From positions 108,848 through 172,847 of the forward strand of contig JAAZXB010000006.1 of the NCBI GenBank assembly GCA_014240375.1: a stretch of DNA of 64,000 nucleotides. The letters are read 5' to 3'. The notes under the pieces were generated by a model. That model worked only from the letters and a program-made list of their open reading frames with translations, was not told the origin of the DNA and ran no database searches. Made by a program: the position numbers and the translations under genes. Below, one piece after another: positions 51,731 through 61,092 of this stretch (positions are counted from its first letter, which is position 1; the number at the start of each line of letters is the position of its first letter). The DNA comes from Planctomycetota bacterium (GTDB lineage: Bacteria; Planctomycetota; UBA8108; UBA1146).

Positions 51731-53149
51731 TTGGATCATGACCAGTACATAGACCCGGTGGCGCATCGCTACGCTTCTACCGTGATGCAGCGCCTCTTCT
51801 CACCGATGAGGAGAGCCCAGACCTGGCGAGATGTGTGGATTGCCCTGGCCCGTGTCGAGTGCCGTGCCGGGCTACCTGTGACCGAAGAGCAGGTGAAGGC
51901 GCTGGAGCAGGGTAGAGACCAGATCGATCTCGATCGAGTCGCAGAGATCGAGAGTGAAACACGCCACGATGTGATGGCACACATTCACCACTATGGAGAG
52001 GTGGCTCCCGAGGCTGCGGGGGTAATCCACCTGGGGGCGACCTCCTGTTTCGTGACCGACAATGCAGACCTGGTCATCCTCAAGGAGGCCCTGGTCATCA
52101 TTCGAGATCGACTGCTCAGAACCATTCACTCCCTATCTGCATTCTGCAGGAAATATGCTGCGGTTCCGACACTCGGCCTCACGCACCTGCAACCGGCGCA
52201 GTTGACGACCATCGGCAAGCGAGCATCACTGTGGTTGCAGGATCTGGTCGATTGTCATCAGGAAATCGATGGATTGATAGAGTCGCTCCCTCTTCGAGGA
52301 CTGAAGGGAACGACAGGAACCCAGGCGACATTCCTGCAACTCTGTGGAGGAGATGGGGATCGAGTAGACCAACTCGAACAGGAGTTGGCAGAGGAACTGG
52401 GATTTCAGAAGGTGTTTGCACTGTGCGGCCAGACCTATCCCAGAGCGTGGGATCATCGCATCGTCTCTCGCTTGACCGATGTCGCGGTTGCGATCCATAA
52501 GGCTGCCACGGATATCCGGCTGCTCCAGTCGTGGGGTGAGGTGGAAGAACCCTACGAGAAGACTCAGGTCGGTTCATCTGCGATGCCCTACAAGCGCAAT
52601 CCGATGCGCTGCGAACGATTGTGTGGGCTCGCACGCCACCTGATGACGATTGCACCCGGCCTCGCTCATCTCGCTGCAAATCAGTGGATGGAACGAACTC
52701 TTGACGATAGTGCGCAACGCCGGGTGGCACTTCCCGGTGCCTTTCTAGCCCTCGATGCGATGCTGGTGACCGCTCGAAATGTTTTCTCTGGGCTGGTCGT
52801 TCACGATCGGGTTCGAGAGCGGCGGATTCAAGAGTATCTGCCCTTCATGGCAGCAGAAGAATTGCTGATGGAGGGGGTTTCCCAGGGAGGTCATCGTCAG
52901 CAACTTCACGAACGCATCCGGGAGCATGCATGGAAGGCTCGAGAAGAGATCCTCGAGGGGAAGGAAAACCCTCTCCGGTCACTGATCGAAGCGGACGATA
53001 TTCTCGGTGAAGTGGCAGCCAGCTTGCCTCCCTGGGATGCTGGCCGATTCACCGGGAGAGCTGCCGAACAAACTCTACGATATCTCGACGAAGTGGCCGA
53101 TCGCCTCCCAACACCTGAAGAGGACCACCTCACTGAGTTGAAGGTTTAG
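51731..53149 (+). CDS. purB: Adenylosuccinate lyase
   Basis: PurB releases fumarate from SAICAR and adenylosuccinate in purine synthesis. The 472-residue protein has GVIHLGATSCFVTDNAD, GLTHLQPAQLTT and the fumarase/lyase signature VGSSAMPYKRNPMRCER. It starts at TTG 51731 behind AGGAAAAC; that gives a normal N-terminus (DQYIDPVAHRYAS). rsgA follows 6 bases after its stop, so the two are co-transcribed. Confidence 0.96.
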   Translation: MDHDQYIDPVAHRYASTVMQRLFSPMRRAQTWRDVWIALARVECRAGLPVTEEQVKALEQGRDQIDLDRVAEIESETRHDVMAHIHHYGEVAPEAAGVIHLGATSCFVTDNADLVILKEALVIIRDRLLRTIHSLSAFCRKYAAVPTLGLTHLQPAQLTTIGKRASLWLQDLVDCHQEIDGLIESLPLRGLKGTTGTQATFLQLCGGDGDRVDQLEQELAEELGFQKVFALCGQTYPRAWDHRIVSRLTDVAVAIHKAATDIRLLQSWGEVEEPYEKTQVGSSAMPYKRNPMRCERLCGLARHLMTIAPGLAHLAANQWMERTLDDSAQRRVALPGAFLALDAMLVTARNVFSGLVVHDRVRERRIQEYLPFMAAEELLMEGVSQGGHRQQLHERIREHAWKAREEILEGKENPLRSLIEADDILGEVAASLPPWDAGRFTGRAAEQTLRYLDEVADRLPTPEEDHLTELKV

Positions 53150-53155
53150 TCGGCG

Positions 53156-54073
53156 ATGCGGGGTCAGGTTGTATTTCGATCCAGCAAAGATGCGATGGTC
53201 CTGTCCGAAGGACGAGAATTCCGATGTGAACTGGCGGGACGACTTCGCAAGAAGGGAAAGAATCCTGTAGTGGTCGGGGATTGGGTCGAGGTCGAACTGA
53301 CCGAAGGGGTCGACGATGGAGCGGATGGCCGCATTGTTTCGATCGAGGAGCGCAAGGTTTGGATCTCTCGTAGAAGAGATGTGGGGCGAGCACGCGAACT
53401 GATCCTCGCTGCAAACCTGGATCAAGTCGCCTGCGTATTTTCCATCGCCAAGCCGAGAATCAAGTTCGGAGCTCTCGATAGACTTCTGATGGCTGCTGCT
53501 GCCAGTCAACTGCCGGCCTTCCTGGTGCTCAACAAGATCGATCTCGGGATCCCGGAAGAAATGGAAGAGCGTCTGGCGATCTATCCGCGGATCGGGATCG
53601 AGGTGTTGCACTGCTCTGCCACCGCCGATGAAGGTCTCGACCAGTTGAAGAACAAACTCGAGGGCAAGGCGACCGTCCTCACCGGGCCCAGTGGGGTCGG
53701 GAAGTCCTCGCTGATCTCCAAGGTGCTGGGTATCCAGATCAGGACGTCTCCCGTCAGTGAGCACAACGAGAAGGGCAAGCACACCACCACCGCGGTGACC
53801 TGGCATCCGGCTGAGGCGGGGACAGCCATCATCGACACCCCCGGATTTCGAGACTGGGCGCTGTGGGGACTCGATCCGCGTGAGTTGGCCCGCTGGATGC
53901 CCGATCTGGCCGGCGAAGTGGATCTGTGTCGCTTTCGCGACTGTCTCCACCGCCAGGAACCCGGTTGTGGGGTTCTGGCGGCACTCTCGGAGCAACGAAT
54001 CGACCCGCTGCGCTATCGCTCTTACATCGGAATCCTCGATTCAGTGCTGGAGCGGCAGGAGAGAGACCGATGA
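53156..54073 (+). CDS. rsgA: Ribosome small-subunit GTPase RsgA
   Basis: RsgA checks the 30S subunit during maturation. The 305-residue protein has an N-terminal OB fold and a circularly permuted GTPase: NKIDLG (G4) comes before GPSGVGKSSL (G1) and DTPGFRDW (G3). A C-terminal zinc knuckle with CRFRDCLHRQEPGCGV completes the family pattern. It overlaps a 23-codon micro-ORF by ATGA. Confidence 0.96.
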   Translation: MRGQVVFRSSKDAMVLSEGREFRCELAGRLRKKGKNPVVVGDWVEVELTEGVDDGADGRIVSIEERKVWISRRRDVGRARELILAANLDQVACVFSIAKPRIKFGALDRLLMAAAASQLPAFLVLNKIDLGIPEEMEERLAIYPRIGIEVLHCSATADEGLDQLKNKLEGKATVLTGPSGVGKSSLISKVLGIQIRTSPVSEHNEKGKHTTTAVTWHPAEAGTAIIDTPGFRDWALWGLDPRELARWMPDLAGEVDLCRFRDCLHRQEPGCGVLAALSEQRIDPLRYRSYIGILDSVLERQERDR

Positions 54074-54141
54074 CTGCGCGGGATCTGCACGCTTCTGGCG
54101 TCATCCTGGATGACACCAGAACTCCGGAGAATTGCGGATGA
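54070..54141 (+). CDS. 23-codon micro-ORF coupled to rsgA and the sigma gene (tentative)
   Basis: ATG 54070 overlaps the rsgA stop as ATGA and follows AGGAGAGAG. The frame reads MTARDLHASG.. through 23 codons and ends at TGA 54139, which itself overlaps the sigma-factor ATG 54138 as ATGA. Double four-base overlap is what translational coupling looks like, but the peptide is too short to judge by coding bias. It could also be chance. Confidence 0.4.
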   Translation: MTARDLHASGVILDDTRTPENCG

Positions 54142-54704
54142 ATCCTGTAATCGCCCAGCTGGTTTCGGCTGCCAGAAAAGGCGATCGAGAGTCATTTTCG
54201 AAGTTGGTTTCACTGCATCAAAATGCTGCGGCGAGTATTTCCTACGGTATTCTGGGAGAGACTCACCTGGCTGCGGATGCCGTTCAGGATGCGTACCTGA
54301 AATCGTGGCAGGGGCTTGCCAAGTTGAGAGAGGACGAACGCTTTTCTGCATGGTTCATGCAGATCGTACGCACCAGTTCGCTCGACTTGTTACGGCACAG
54401 GAAACGCAAGGCTCCAGAGAGCGCACCGCTGGATGAGGATCGTGATGCACATCGTGCACCGGGCCCGGTCGAATCGCTGGAACGGCGCGAACGGTCGATT
54501 CAGATCCGAGAGTTGATCGACGAGTTGCCGCCCGAGTATCGAGAGGTGTTACTTCTCAAGCATGACCAGGGAAGGTCATACAGAGATATCGCCAGGTTGT
54601 TGGGAATGACCGCCAAAGGTGTGGAGTCTCGCTTGTTCAGAGCGCGGCAAACCTTGGCGAGCAAATTGAAACGCCTCGATGGAGATGGACAGGAGAACAG
54701 ATGA
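54138..54704 (+). CDS. ECF-type RNA polymerase sigma factor
   Basis: The 188-residue protein has region 2 (HLAADAVQDAYLKSW, RFSAWFMQIVRTSSLDLLR) and region 4 (LPPEYREVLLLKHDQGRSYR, DIARLLGMTAKGVESRLFRA) without regions 1 and 3, the ECF layout. ATG 54138 follows GGAG at 8 bases; TTG 54132 is also in frame. It overlaps the FecR-type gene, which is very likely its anti-sigma partner. Confidence 0.94.
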   Translation: MNPVIAQLVSAARKGDRESFSKLVSLHQNAAASISYGILGETHLAADAVQDAYLKSWQGLAKLREDERFSAWFMQIVRTSSLDLLRHRKRKAPESAPLDEDRDAHRAPGPVESLERRERSIQIRELIDELPPEYREVLLLKHDQGRSYRDIARLLGMTAKGVESRLFRARQTLASKLKRLDGDGQENR

Positions 54705-55735
54705 ATCCGCAACCCGATTGCGACCTGGTTCGCCGCTGGATTTCCCTCTCAGAAGATCAAGAGCTGACCACTGACCGCTCTGAGATGCTAGAGGCCCACC
54801 TCGATCGGTGTAGTGCCTGTCAGAAATGGCATGCAGAATTCCAGACTGGATTGGATGCGTTTGGCATCGGCTGTGACGAAGTGGTCGAAGAGATCGATCA
54901 CCTGTTGACCGGGCACCTCGATCCAGACCAGTTGTTGTCGGAGAGTGAACCCGCCGAAGTGGCGATGGCCGCAGAGAATGCTGCCCCCCGGATGGCGGCG
55001 ATGACGGCCCTGATGCTACTGGTCATCAGCCTGGTGGCATGGTGGTGGATTTCATCCGCCGAGATCGACGAACTGGATTCGCTGCTGACCCTTCGTTCGG
55101 TGGAGGGGGAGAGCCGCGTCGAACTGGCTGGCGAGGTGATCGATCTTCGTCCTGGAGTCGCAGATCAGTGGGTCCGGTTGCGCCAGCAGGTCACCTGTAT
55201 CGCTGGTGAAGTGGTGTTGATCGATCCCGCAGGCCGGCGGGTCAAATTTGGTTCCGGTGCTCGCCTTCAACCTTTGACCAATGACTCCATCGCCCTGCAG
55301 TCTGGTACTGCTCGCTTCGAGGTGGAGCCCAAGGGGAAGGGATACTCGGTCATTACCGAAGAGGTGACGATCCGTGTCACCGGTACCGTATTCGAGATGC
55401 GTCGCTTGTCGAATCCAATCCACACCGAGGTGCTGGTGATCGAGGGAAGTGTAGAGGTCGTCCGAGGGGAGACGTTGCCTCTTCCTCTTCACCAGGGCGA
55501 GAGGGTCGAGGTTTCCGGTGAGGGTGGTCTGATGTTTCACTCCGCTCGCCAGGGCGATCTCGGAGAAGCACGACCTCGCGCTCGTCTGGGACCCAGCAGA
55601 GCGGTTCCACAGAACACACCAGAACCGCTCTTCGAGGAGGAAGAACCTCAAGACGGAGAAGGAGTTCGGAGCCGTCAATCTCCGCTCGACCTACCCGTGA
55701 ACAGTGGAGACGAAGCGGACCGAGACGGTCGCTGA
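54701..55735 (+). CDS. FecR-type membrane anti-sigma factor with zinc-finger N-terminus
   Basis: The 344-residue protein starts with a cytoplasmic zinc-finger-like motif (LEAHLDRCSACQKWH, HxxxCxxC), then a membrane helix (MTALMLLVISLVAWWWISSA) and a FecR-like beta domain (GTARFEVEPKG..YSVITEEVTIRVTGTVFEM, VIEGSVEVVRGE..LHQGERVEV). The last 60 residues are Arg/Glu/Pro-rich. Such proteins hold the sigma factor until a periplasmic signal arrives. It overlaps the sigma gene by ATGA. Confidence 0.9.
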   Translation: MNPQPDCDLVRRWISLSEDQELTTDRSEMLEAHLDRCSACQKWHAEFQTGLDAFGIGCDEVVEEIDHLLTGHLDPDQLLSESEPAEVAMAAENAAPRMAAMTALMLLVISLVAWWWISSAEIDELDSLLTLRSVEGESRVELAGEVIDLRPGVADQWVRLRQQVTCIAGEVVLIDPAGRRVKFGSGARLQPLTNDSIALQSGTARFEVEPKGKGYSVITEEVTIRVTGTVFEMRRLSNPIHTEVLVIEGSVEVVRGETLPLPLHQGERVEVSGEGGLMFHSARQGDLGEARPRARLGPSRAVPQNTPEPLFEEEEPQDGEGVRSRQSPLDLPVNSGDEADRDGR

Positions 55736-55740
55736 GTTGG

Positions 55741-55852
55741 GATCGCTGACAACGGATCGCTGACAACGGATCGCTGACAACGGATCGGTGGAAACGGATC
55801 TGTGAAAACGGATCTGTGAAAACGGATCTGTGAAAACGGATCTGTGAAAACG
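55741..55852. repeat. Tandem array of eight 14-bp units
   Basis: Units 1-3 read GATCGCTGACAACG, unit 4 reads GATCGGTGGAAACG and units 5-8 read GATCTGTGAAAACG, without any gap. The array starts 5 bases after the FecR-type stop and ends 20 bases before the convergent gene. Fourteen bases is not a multiple of three, so it is non-coding. There are no spacers, so it is not CRISPR. Confidence 0.97.
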
Positions 55853-55872
55853 AGGTGCGGTCGAGTCGTGAA

Positions 55873-56757
55873 CTACTGGATCGAATCGATCTCGAAGACT
55901 CGCCCATCGATCAATCGGACCACCTGATCATGGTAAGTCCACTCCTCGATCAGATGATCCTGAATCCGAACCCAGGTCACATCTCCGGGGCTGCCGTGCA
56001 GCGCCACGACAGATTTCCTGGTCGATCCAGAGCGAATGATCTTGGCGACGGTGTTCTTTCTGGAGACCGCGAGGATCTTGTCCAGGTTCTTCGACGTGGA
56101 TTTCATCAGCGACTGACGGCGAGAATCGGTGACCTTGCCATCGGCCACGACCAGGCCCTGGATCCGGTAGTAATCTGTTTTCGAGAGCCAGCGACCTTCG
56201 AGGAGAAACAACTGCTGTTCGAGAGCCAGAGGATGCAATCCAAGCCGCTCGATGGTTTCACCGAGAATCGCTTCACCAGACAGGAATTGGCCGCCGAGTA
56301 GGAGCCAACTGGAGACATCGCCGTGCGGCGAGTACAACGCCAACCACAATTCCTGTCGAGAGGGTAGGGGAGCCTCTCTCAGCAGGAAGCGGAGGATTGA
56401 AGCGTGTCGATCGGAAGTGCCATCTGAAAGCCGTGCCCGATGATGGGCAAGACTCTGTTCCCAGGATCCGACCGGAAGTGCCTGGATGATCGACCAGCCC
56501 TGGTCATTTCTCACCAGCCACAGATCGAGTAGCAACGGTCTCTCTCTTCGTCCGCGTCGAGGAATCTTGACCAGCGAATCCACCCGCACCGGCTCCGCTA
56601 TTCCATCGATCTGGATGGCATTTCCGATGCGGTCTCCTACTCTCCCTTGAAGATGAGCGAGAGATGAATCGGTGAGACGCAATTCGTCTGCGGTGATGAG
56701 ATCACTTCCACAGGTGGTGGATAGGATGGCGATGGTGAGGAGTGCGGTGGATATCAT
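55873..56757 (-). CDS. Exported protein with LKNGH-like N-terminal module
   Basis: ATG 56757 overlaps the stop of the DUF4388 protein as ATGA. The 294-residue protein has a signal peptide (MISTALLTIAILSTTCGSD) and a beta module with ADELRLTDSSLAHLQGRV, a divergent relative of the LKNGHxxxGK module at 49931 and 62312. The following helical part (HHRARLSDGTSDRHASILRF, then LALEQQLFLLEGRWLSKTDY) is not recognised, and the C-terminus is a second small beta segment (HLIEEWTYHDQVVRLIDGRV). Its coupling to the DUF4388 gene suggests a shared process. Confidence 0.75.
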   Translation of the reverse strand: MISTALLTIAILSTTCGSDLITADELRLTDSSLAHLQGRVGDRIGNAIQIDGIAEPVRVDSLVKIPRRGRRERPLLLDLWLVRNDQGWSIIQALPVGSWEQSLAHHRARLSDGTSDRHASILRFLLREAPLPSRQELWLALYSPHGDVSSWLLLGGQFLSGEAILGETIERLGLHPLALEQQLFLLEGRWLSKTDYYRIQGLVVADGKVTDSRRQSLMKSTSKNLDKILAVSRKNTVAKIIRSGSTRKSVVALHGSPGDVTWVRIQDHLIEEWTYHDQVVRLIDGRVFEIDSIQ

Positions 56758-59684
56758 CTCTCGAGTTCCTCCACATCGCACAATCGACCATCGGCAAGCG
56801 TCACCAGGATTCGACCCTGACGACTTCGCTGCAGATCCACCGCAGTGGATCCCAGTTCAACTTCGCTGGTGATTTCGCCACTGGGGTCGTGCAAGCGGAG
56901 GATCCCATCCACGCCCGCCACCCAGGTAGATTCTGGATTGACCGCTGCTGCGAGAGGGGCACACGATGCACCGAAGGGACTCATGTGTTCCTCGGTGATC
57001 GATCCGGTGACGATCGCCCAACCCTCTTCAGTGCCATAGAAGTTCTTCAATCCCTGATAACGTGAGTCCGTCGAGGGCGCGGGGCCGGTCGTCATCGTGT
57101 GGTCGATCCAGAGGGTTCCGTCTTGTAGTAAGGCTCGCCCATCGGGCAATACCTGATTCACTTCACCCGGCAGTCGAGCCGTAGATCCGATCGGTTTTCC
57201 CCTCCCATCGATGTGATGTTGCAATCGTGTTCGATCGATCACGAACAATCCACCATTGATCGATGGACTCACCAGGGAGATCGGCGCATCACAGTGATAT
57301 TTCCAGACTGTCTTTCCACGTGCATCGAGATGAATCACCAGTCCGTTTGCATCGGCGAGAACCCAGCCGTCATTGAAGCCGCATGCTGCAGTCCAGGGTG
57401 CGACTGCGGTGGGGCCGAGGGCACGGATTTCACCGTTTTGTTCCACGATGATTGCTCTCCCCGAGTAGGGGACCGCAAGCACCTTTCCCTTTTGTTCCAC
57501 CAGTTGTGCAGCAGGATGCCCCTCGATACCGACCAGGTGCTCACCGGTAATATGAAGTTGATTCACATCCACCACCCTGACCAGCCCATCGCGACCTGCC
57601 AGAACCAGGGAATCACCGGCGAGAGCCGCATTCTGGACCGGTGAAGGCAGGGTGTAGGTGCGCAAAGGGCCACGCACCAGTGAAACCAGCACCACTGGAG
57701 GGGAACTCCCGGAGAGGCGGATCGTCTTGGTCTTGCAACCGGAGCGCTCGACGAAGAAAACCGAATCAGATTCATCGGTGAGGTCGACGATCATCGGCGT
57801 GTTTCCGATGACCTTCTGATGTGAATCCAGGACTCGTGCTCCACTGGGACGGCTTTCGATCTGAACCGGAAACCGGATGCTCTTGATCTCGATCTCGCTG
57901 AGAACCTGAGTTGTCGATGAGTCCAGTTGATCTAGCAACTGTCTCGCTGCGATGACATCGCCTTGATTCCTCAGTTCAATCGATTTTTGGATCGATTCTC
58001 GAATGAGGTTTCGGTTCTTCTGGCGTTCTTCTCTTTGCATCTGAAGATCGTGACTACGGGTAGTTTTTTCGGTCGCCAGGAGATTTCTGATGGTGCCATG
58101 GAGTCGAGCACTCGCTTTGGATCCGGTGGAGCCGGCAAAAGTCCAGGGGTGCTCCTTGGCTACCCTATCGAAAGCGAGGGCGGCACTCATCATTCCTGAT
58201 GTGTCACTGTTGCTGGCCTCGATCGATCGAGCCGCAGAGAGCAGGCCTCGTGCCCGCCACTCGGAAGAGACCTGGATCAAGCAAATGATGAAGAACAGAG
58301 CGGCACTGCCGATCATTGACCAGTGGCGAATTTTTCTGTTCGTGTCGATGGTACCTCTACGTTGACGCAACAGTGCAAGATCATCTTCGTTCAGAGCAAG
58401 GTCAGAATTCAACTCCCGAAGGATACGCTCGGCACGAAGTGCGATCTCTGGGGAGTTCTTGTCGGCAATCTCAATCGCTTTTGCCAGGGACTTCTCTGCA
58501 GAAGGGTCCTTTATCCGCTGTTGCGCCTCTCCCAGCTGGAGCCAGTAACTGGCGTCCGTGCCACGCAGCGTTTCCGCTTCTTTCAACGATAGGACCACCT
58601 GGCGAAAATCTCCGCTTCTACGCAGCGCTCTGACCAGGTCATCGAGGATCGTGTGAACCCTGCGGGTGGGAATGTACTGACGAAGGGTCCAGGCATTATG
58701 AAGGTCTTCAGTGGTTCCCGGGGCGAGGACCAGCAATCTCTGGAGACGGATCCAGGCGCCCGGACCGTCACCATTCATCTTGAGGATCTCTACCGCTCTG
58801 CGGAGGAATCGTGCCTCCGCTTCGTGATCGTGAAGAGCAGCACACTCAGCGGCTTCCTCGAGAAGGGTGTGTCCCATCGAGGATCCTGCACGATCGATGA
58901 GTGCCTCGTAGAGACTCAGCGAGGATGCAGGGCGATCTTTCTTTCTTAATCTCGCTTCTTCCATCATCTCGCCAGCGCTGGCTTCCCGTACCTTTCCCTC
59001 TTCGATGAACCGATAGAGGATGGAGCAGGTATCAAATCGAGTGCTGGTCGCTTGTGAGAGAAGTTCATCGATGCTTCGGTGACCATCTATCATCATGAAC
59101 ACCGAATGAGACTCTGCCGGTGGGGGAGTTCCTTCCACAGGATTCAAGATCCAGCGAAGATCCTTGATTCGATCGCGGATCAATTTCCATTCATCCGCCT
59201 GGCGTAGTCCTTCGATGATGATGGTCATCGGATCGACCTGGATACGCGTGACTTGCTGGATTTCATCTTCTGCAGTGGATTGAATAAACTCCGGAAAGAA
59301 TTCGAAGGTTCCCGATTCCCAGAGGAACAGGTCGAACAGTTCTTCCTCAAGTTTGAGCCTCAGGGCTTGCGAGAGTTGGAAGTCATCGATGATTCCTCGT
59401 TCGATCAGGGCCCGACCCAGGAGCATTCCTGTTCGCTGCTGATCTTGACGAGCATTGAGCAGTTGTTCTTCGGAAACTACGCCTCCACGAAGGAGAATGC
59501 TGCGCAGCCGGATGCGGCTCGCGGAGCCGGAGCGGACCAGGGTGATGTGTCCTGTTTCGAATACGATCGATACTTTTTCCTTGTCGCGTTCGATCTGAAG
59601 TGTTCCGGTACGTGCACCATGTGAAAGGGTCTGCAGGAGTTCCTGAAGACCGAAGTGCTCGAGATGTCCGCGAAGACTGCTCAT
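56754..59684 (-). CDS. DUF4388 - membrane - PEGA - beta-propeller protein
   Basis: The 976-residue protein starts with a DUF4388 (PATAN-like) domain at about 1-150 that contains a MshEN-like stretch (LLGRALIERGIIDDFQLSQAL). Helical repeats follow to 450, a membrane helix lies at about 454-472, then a coiled region, a PEGA domain (about 612-665: FPVQIESRPSGARVLDSHQK) and a C-terminal propeller with LADANGLVIHLDARGKTVWK. DUF4388 is often found in bacterial signalling proteins. ATG 59684 follows GGGAG; the frame upstream to 59792 is less likely. Its role is unknown. Confidence 0.85.
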   Translation of the reverse strand: MSSLRGHLEHFGLQELLQTLSHGARTGTLQIERDKEKVSIVFETGHITLVRSGSASRIRLRSILLRGGVVSEEQLLNARQDQQRTGMLLGRALIERGIIDDFQLSQALRLKLEEELFDLFLWESGTFEFFPEFIQSTAEDEIQQVTRIQVDPMTIIIEGLRQADEWKLIRDRIKDLRWILNPVEGTPPPAESHSVFMMIDGHRSIDELLSQATSTRFDTCSILYRFIEEGKVREASAGEMMEEARLRKKDRPASSLSLYEALIDRAGSSMGHTLLEEAAECAALHDHEAEARFLRRAVEILKMNGDGPGAWIRLQRLLVLAPGTTEDLHNAWTLRQYIPTRRVHTILDDLVRALRRSGDFRQVVLSLKEAETLRGTDASYWLQLGEAQQRIKDPSAEKSLAKAIEIADKNSPEIALRAERILRELNSDLALNEDDLALLRQRRGTIDTNRKIRHWSMIGSAALFFIICLIQVSSEWRARGLLSAARSIEASNSDTSGMMSAALAFDRVAKEHPWTFAGSTGSKASARLHGTIRNLLATEKTTRSHDLQMQREERQKNRNLIRESIQKSIELRNQGDVIAARQLLDQLDSSTTQVLSEIEIKSIRFPVQIESRPSGARVLDSHQKVIGNTPMIVDLTDESDSVFFVERSGCKTKTIRLSGSSPPVVLVSLVRGPLRTYTLPSPVQNAALAGDSLVLAGRDGLVRVVDVNQLHITGEHLVGIEGHPAAQLVEQKGKVLAVPYSGRAIIVEQNGEIRALGPTAVAPWTAACGFNDGWVLADANGLVIHLDARGKTVWKYHCDAPISLVSPSINGGLFVIDRTRLQHHIDGRGKPIGSTARLPGEVNQVLPDGRALLQDGTLWIDHTMTTGPAPSTDSRYQGLKNFYGTEEGWAIVTGSITEEHMSPFGASCAPLAAAVNPESTWVAGVDGILRLHDPSGEITSEVELGSTAVDLQRSRQGRILVTLADGRLCDVEELER

Positions 59685-59805
59685 TCGTTGGCTCCCGCTC
59701 ATTCGTCGTGAACGGCCGACGAACGCCGGAGGTTTCTTCGAGACCGATACCCGCGCTGGCAGTCGGGGGTAGGATCTCAGGGAAGACCTCAACTAAGGAT
59801 ACAGA

Positions 59806-61092
59806 ATGGAACCCAGATCCACCAATCGCCGACGCCCGGATGGCCATGCAGAACCACCGCTGGATCTGCCTGAGAGCCTCTCTCCGGGGCTATATGTTCA
59901 TGTTCCCTTCTGTCGCAGCCGCTGTACCTATTGCGATTTCCATGTCGAATCATTGCGATTACCGATCGTCCGGGAGTATTCCCGAGCTTTAATTCGGGAG
60001 ATTGAACTGGCAGGGGAGAGCGGCTTCACTCCAAGCACAATCTTCGTCGGAGGAGGAACCCCGAGCGCTCTCGAAGAGCAGTGCTGGGATGACTTGCTGG
60101 CCGCACTGGCCAGGAATTTCGGCAGTGGGCTTCAGGAGTGGACCGTCGAGGCCAACCCGGAGTCGATCGATGAATGGAAGATGGAGGTGGCTCTCTCTCA
60201 CGGAGTCGATCGAATCAGCACTGGAGCACAGACCTTCGATGAAAAGGGGCTATCGCTACTGGGTAGGCGGCACGACGCATCGAGGGTGCTAGAGGTGCAT
60301 CGGATGATGGCCAGCGTCGGGGTTCCCAGAACCAGTCTCGATCTGATCGTCGGCTGGCCTGGCCAGCAACTGGATTCGGTACGGAGCGATCTGGCAGCAG
60401 TGCAAGAGATCGATCCCGATCATGTCAGCCTCTATCACCTCAGCTACGAGCAGGGGACCTGGCTACACACGATGAGATCCAGAGGGGCCATCGATCCGCT
60501 CCATGAGGAGCAGTGCATCGAAGCTTCACGCTTCTTCCTCGATGGATTGGCGAGCCAGGGGTATCAGCGATACGAGGTCTCCAATCTGTTCAAGCGTGGT
60601 GGCGCATCGCTGCACAATCTCAATTACTGGCAGCGTGGAACCTATCTTGGAGTCGGAAGCGGGGCTGCTTCCTTCCTCGATGGGGACCGCTGGAAGAATC
60701 GCCCCGATGTCTCGTCCTATATCCGTTCCTTCGGGCGACCTGAGCGGGTCGCTGAGGAGACTCCCGACCGATTCACCGCTGCGGTGGAGTCGATCATGCT
60801 GAGATTGAGGCTGGCGGAGGGGCTCGATCTGGCCCGCTGGCGCCGGGATGAAGGATATTCACTGGAGCAGATCTGTCAGGGCAGTTTGCGTCAATTCGCG
60901 CAACAGGGTTTGCTCATCCATGAGGGGGACAGGCTCAGGATCTCTGATTCTGGGTTCGACCTCCTGGATTCGATACTCGTCACCTTGATCGAAGACCTGG
61001 AGGAGGCTTCCGATGTCACCGGATACCAGCCGAGTTGCAGATCTGATGATCGCAGTTCGAATCCTTCGCCAGCGGGGCTGGATCGAGGATGA
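59806..61092 (+). CDS. hemW: HemW-like radical SAM protein (heme chaperone family)
   Basis: The 428-residue protein has LYVHVPFCRSRCTYCDF with the CxxxCxxC cluster motif, GGGTPSALE, SLDLIVGWPGQ and HNLNYWQRGTYLGVGSGAASF. These match HemW, a heme-binding relative of coproporphyrinogen oxidase HemN; the NYW and GxGA segments distinguish this family. ATG 59806 follows AAGGATACAG. Its last 80 bases overlap the next gene, so the true end of the fold may lie earlier. Confidence 0.92.
   Translation: MEPRSTNRRRPDGHAEPPLDLPESLSPGLYVHVPFCRSRCTYCDFHVESLRLPIVREYSRALIREIELAGESGFTPSTIFVGGGTPSALEEQCWDDLLAALARNFGSGLQEWTVEANPESIDEWKMEVALSHGVDRISTGAQTFDEKGLSLLGRRHDASRVLEVHRMMASVGVPRTSLDLIVGWPGQQLDSVRSDLAAVQEIDPDHVSLYHLSYEQGTWLHTMRSRGAIDPLHEEQCIEASRFFLDGLASQGYQRYEVSNLFKRGGASLHNLNYWQRGTYLGVGSGAASFLDGDRWKNRPDVSSYIRSFGRPERVAEETPDRFTAAVESIMLRLRLAEGLDLARWRRDEGYSLEQICQGSLRQFAQQGLLIHEGDRLRISDSGFDLLDSILVTLIEDLEEASDVTGYQPSCRSDDRSSNPSPAGLDRG

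Noticed and set aside
53926..54069. Upstream extension of the micro-ORF to 71 codons
   Set aside because: The extension lies fully inside rsgA in another frame; only the last 23 codons have their own ribosome binding site and overlap signals.
55741..55852. Possible CRISPR array
   Set aside because: The units are contiguous with no spacers and only 14 bp long; no cas gene is present.
61050..61075. GTTCGAATCC, resembling a tRNA T-loop
   Set aside because: It lies in the coding sequence at 61013 and no acceptor, D or anticodon stem can be built around it.
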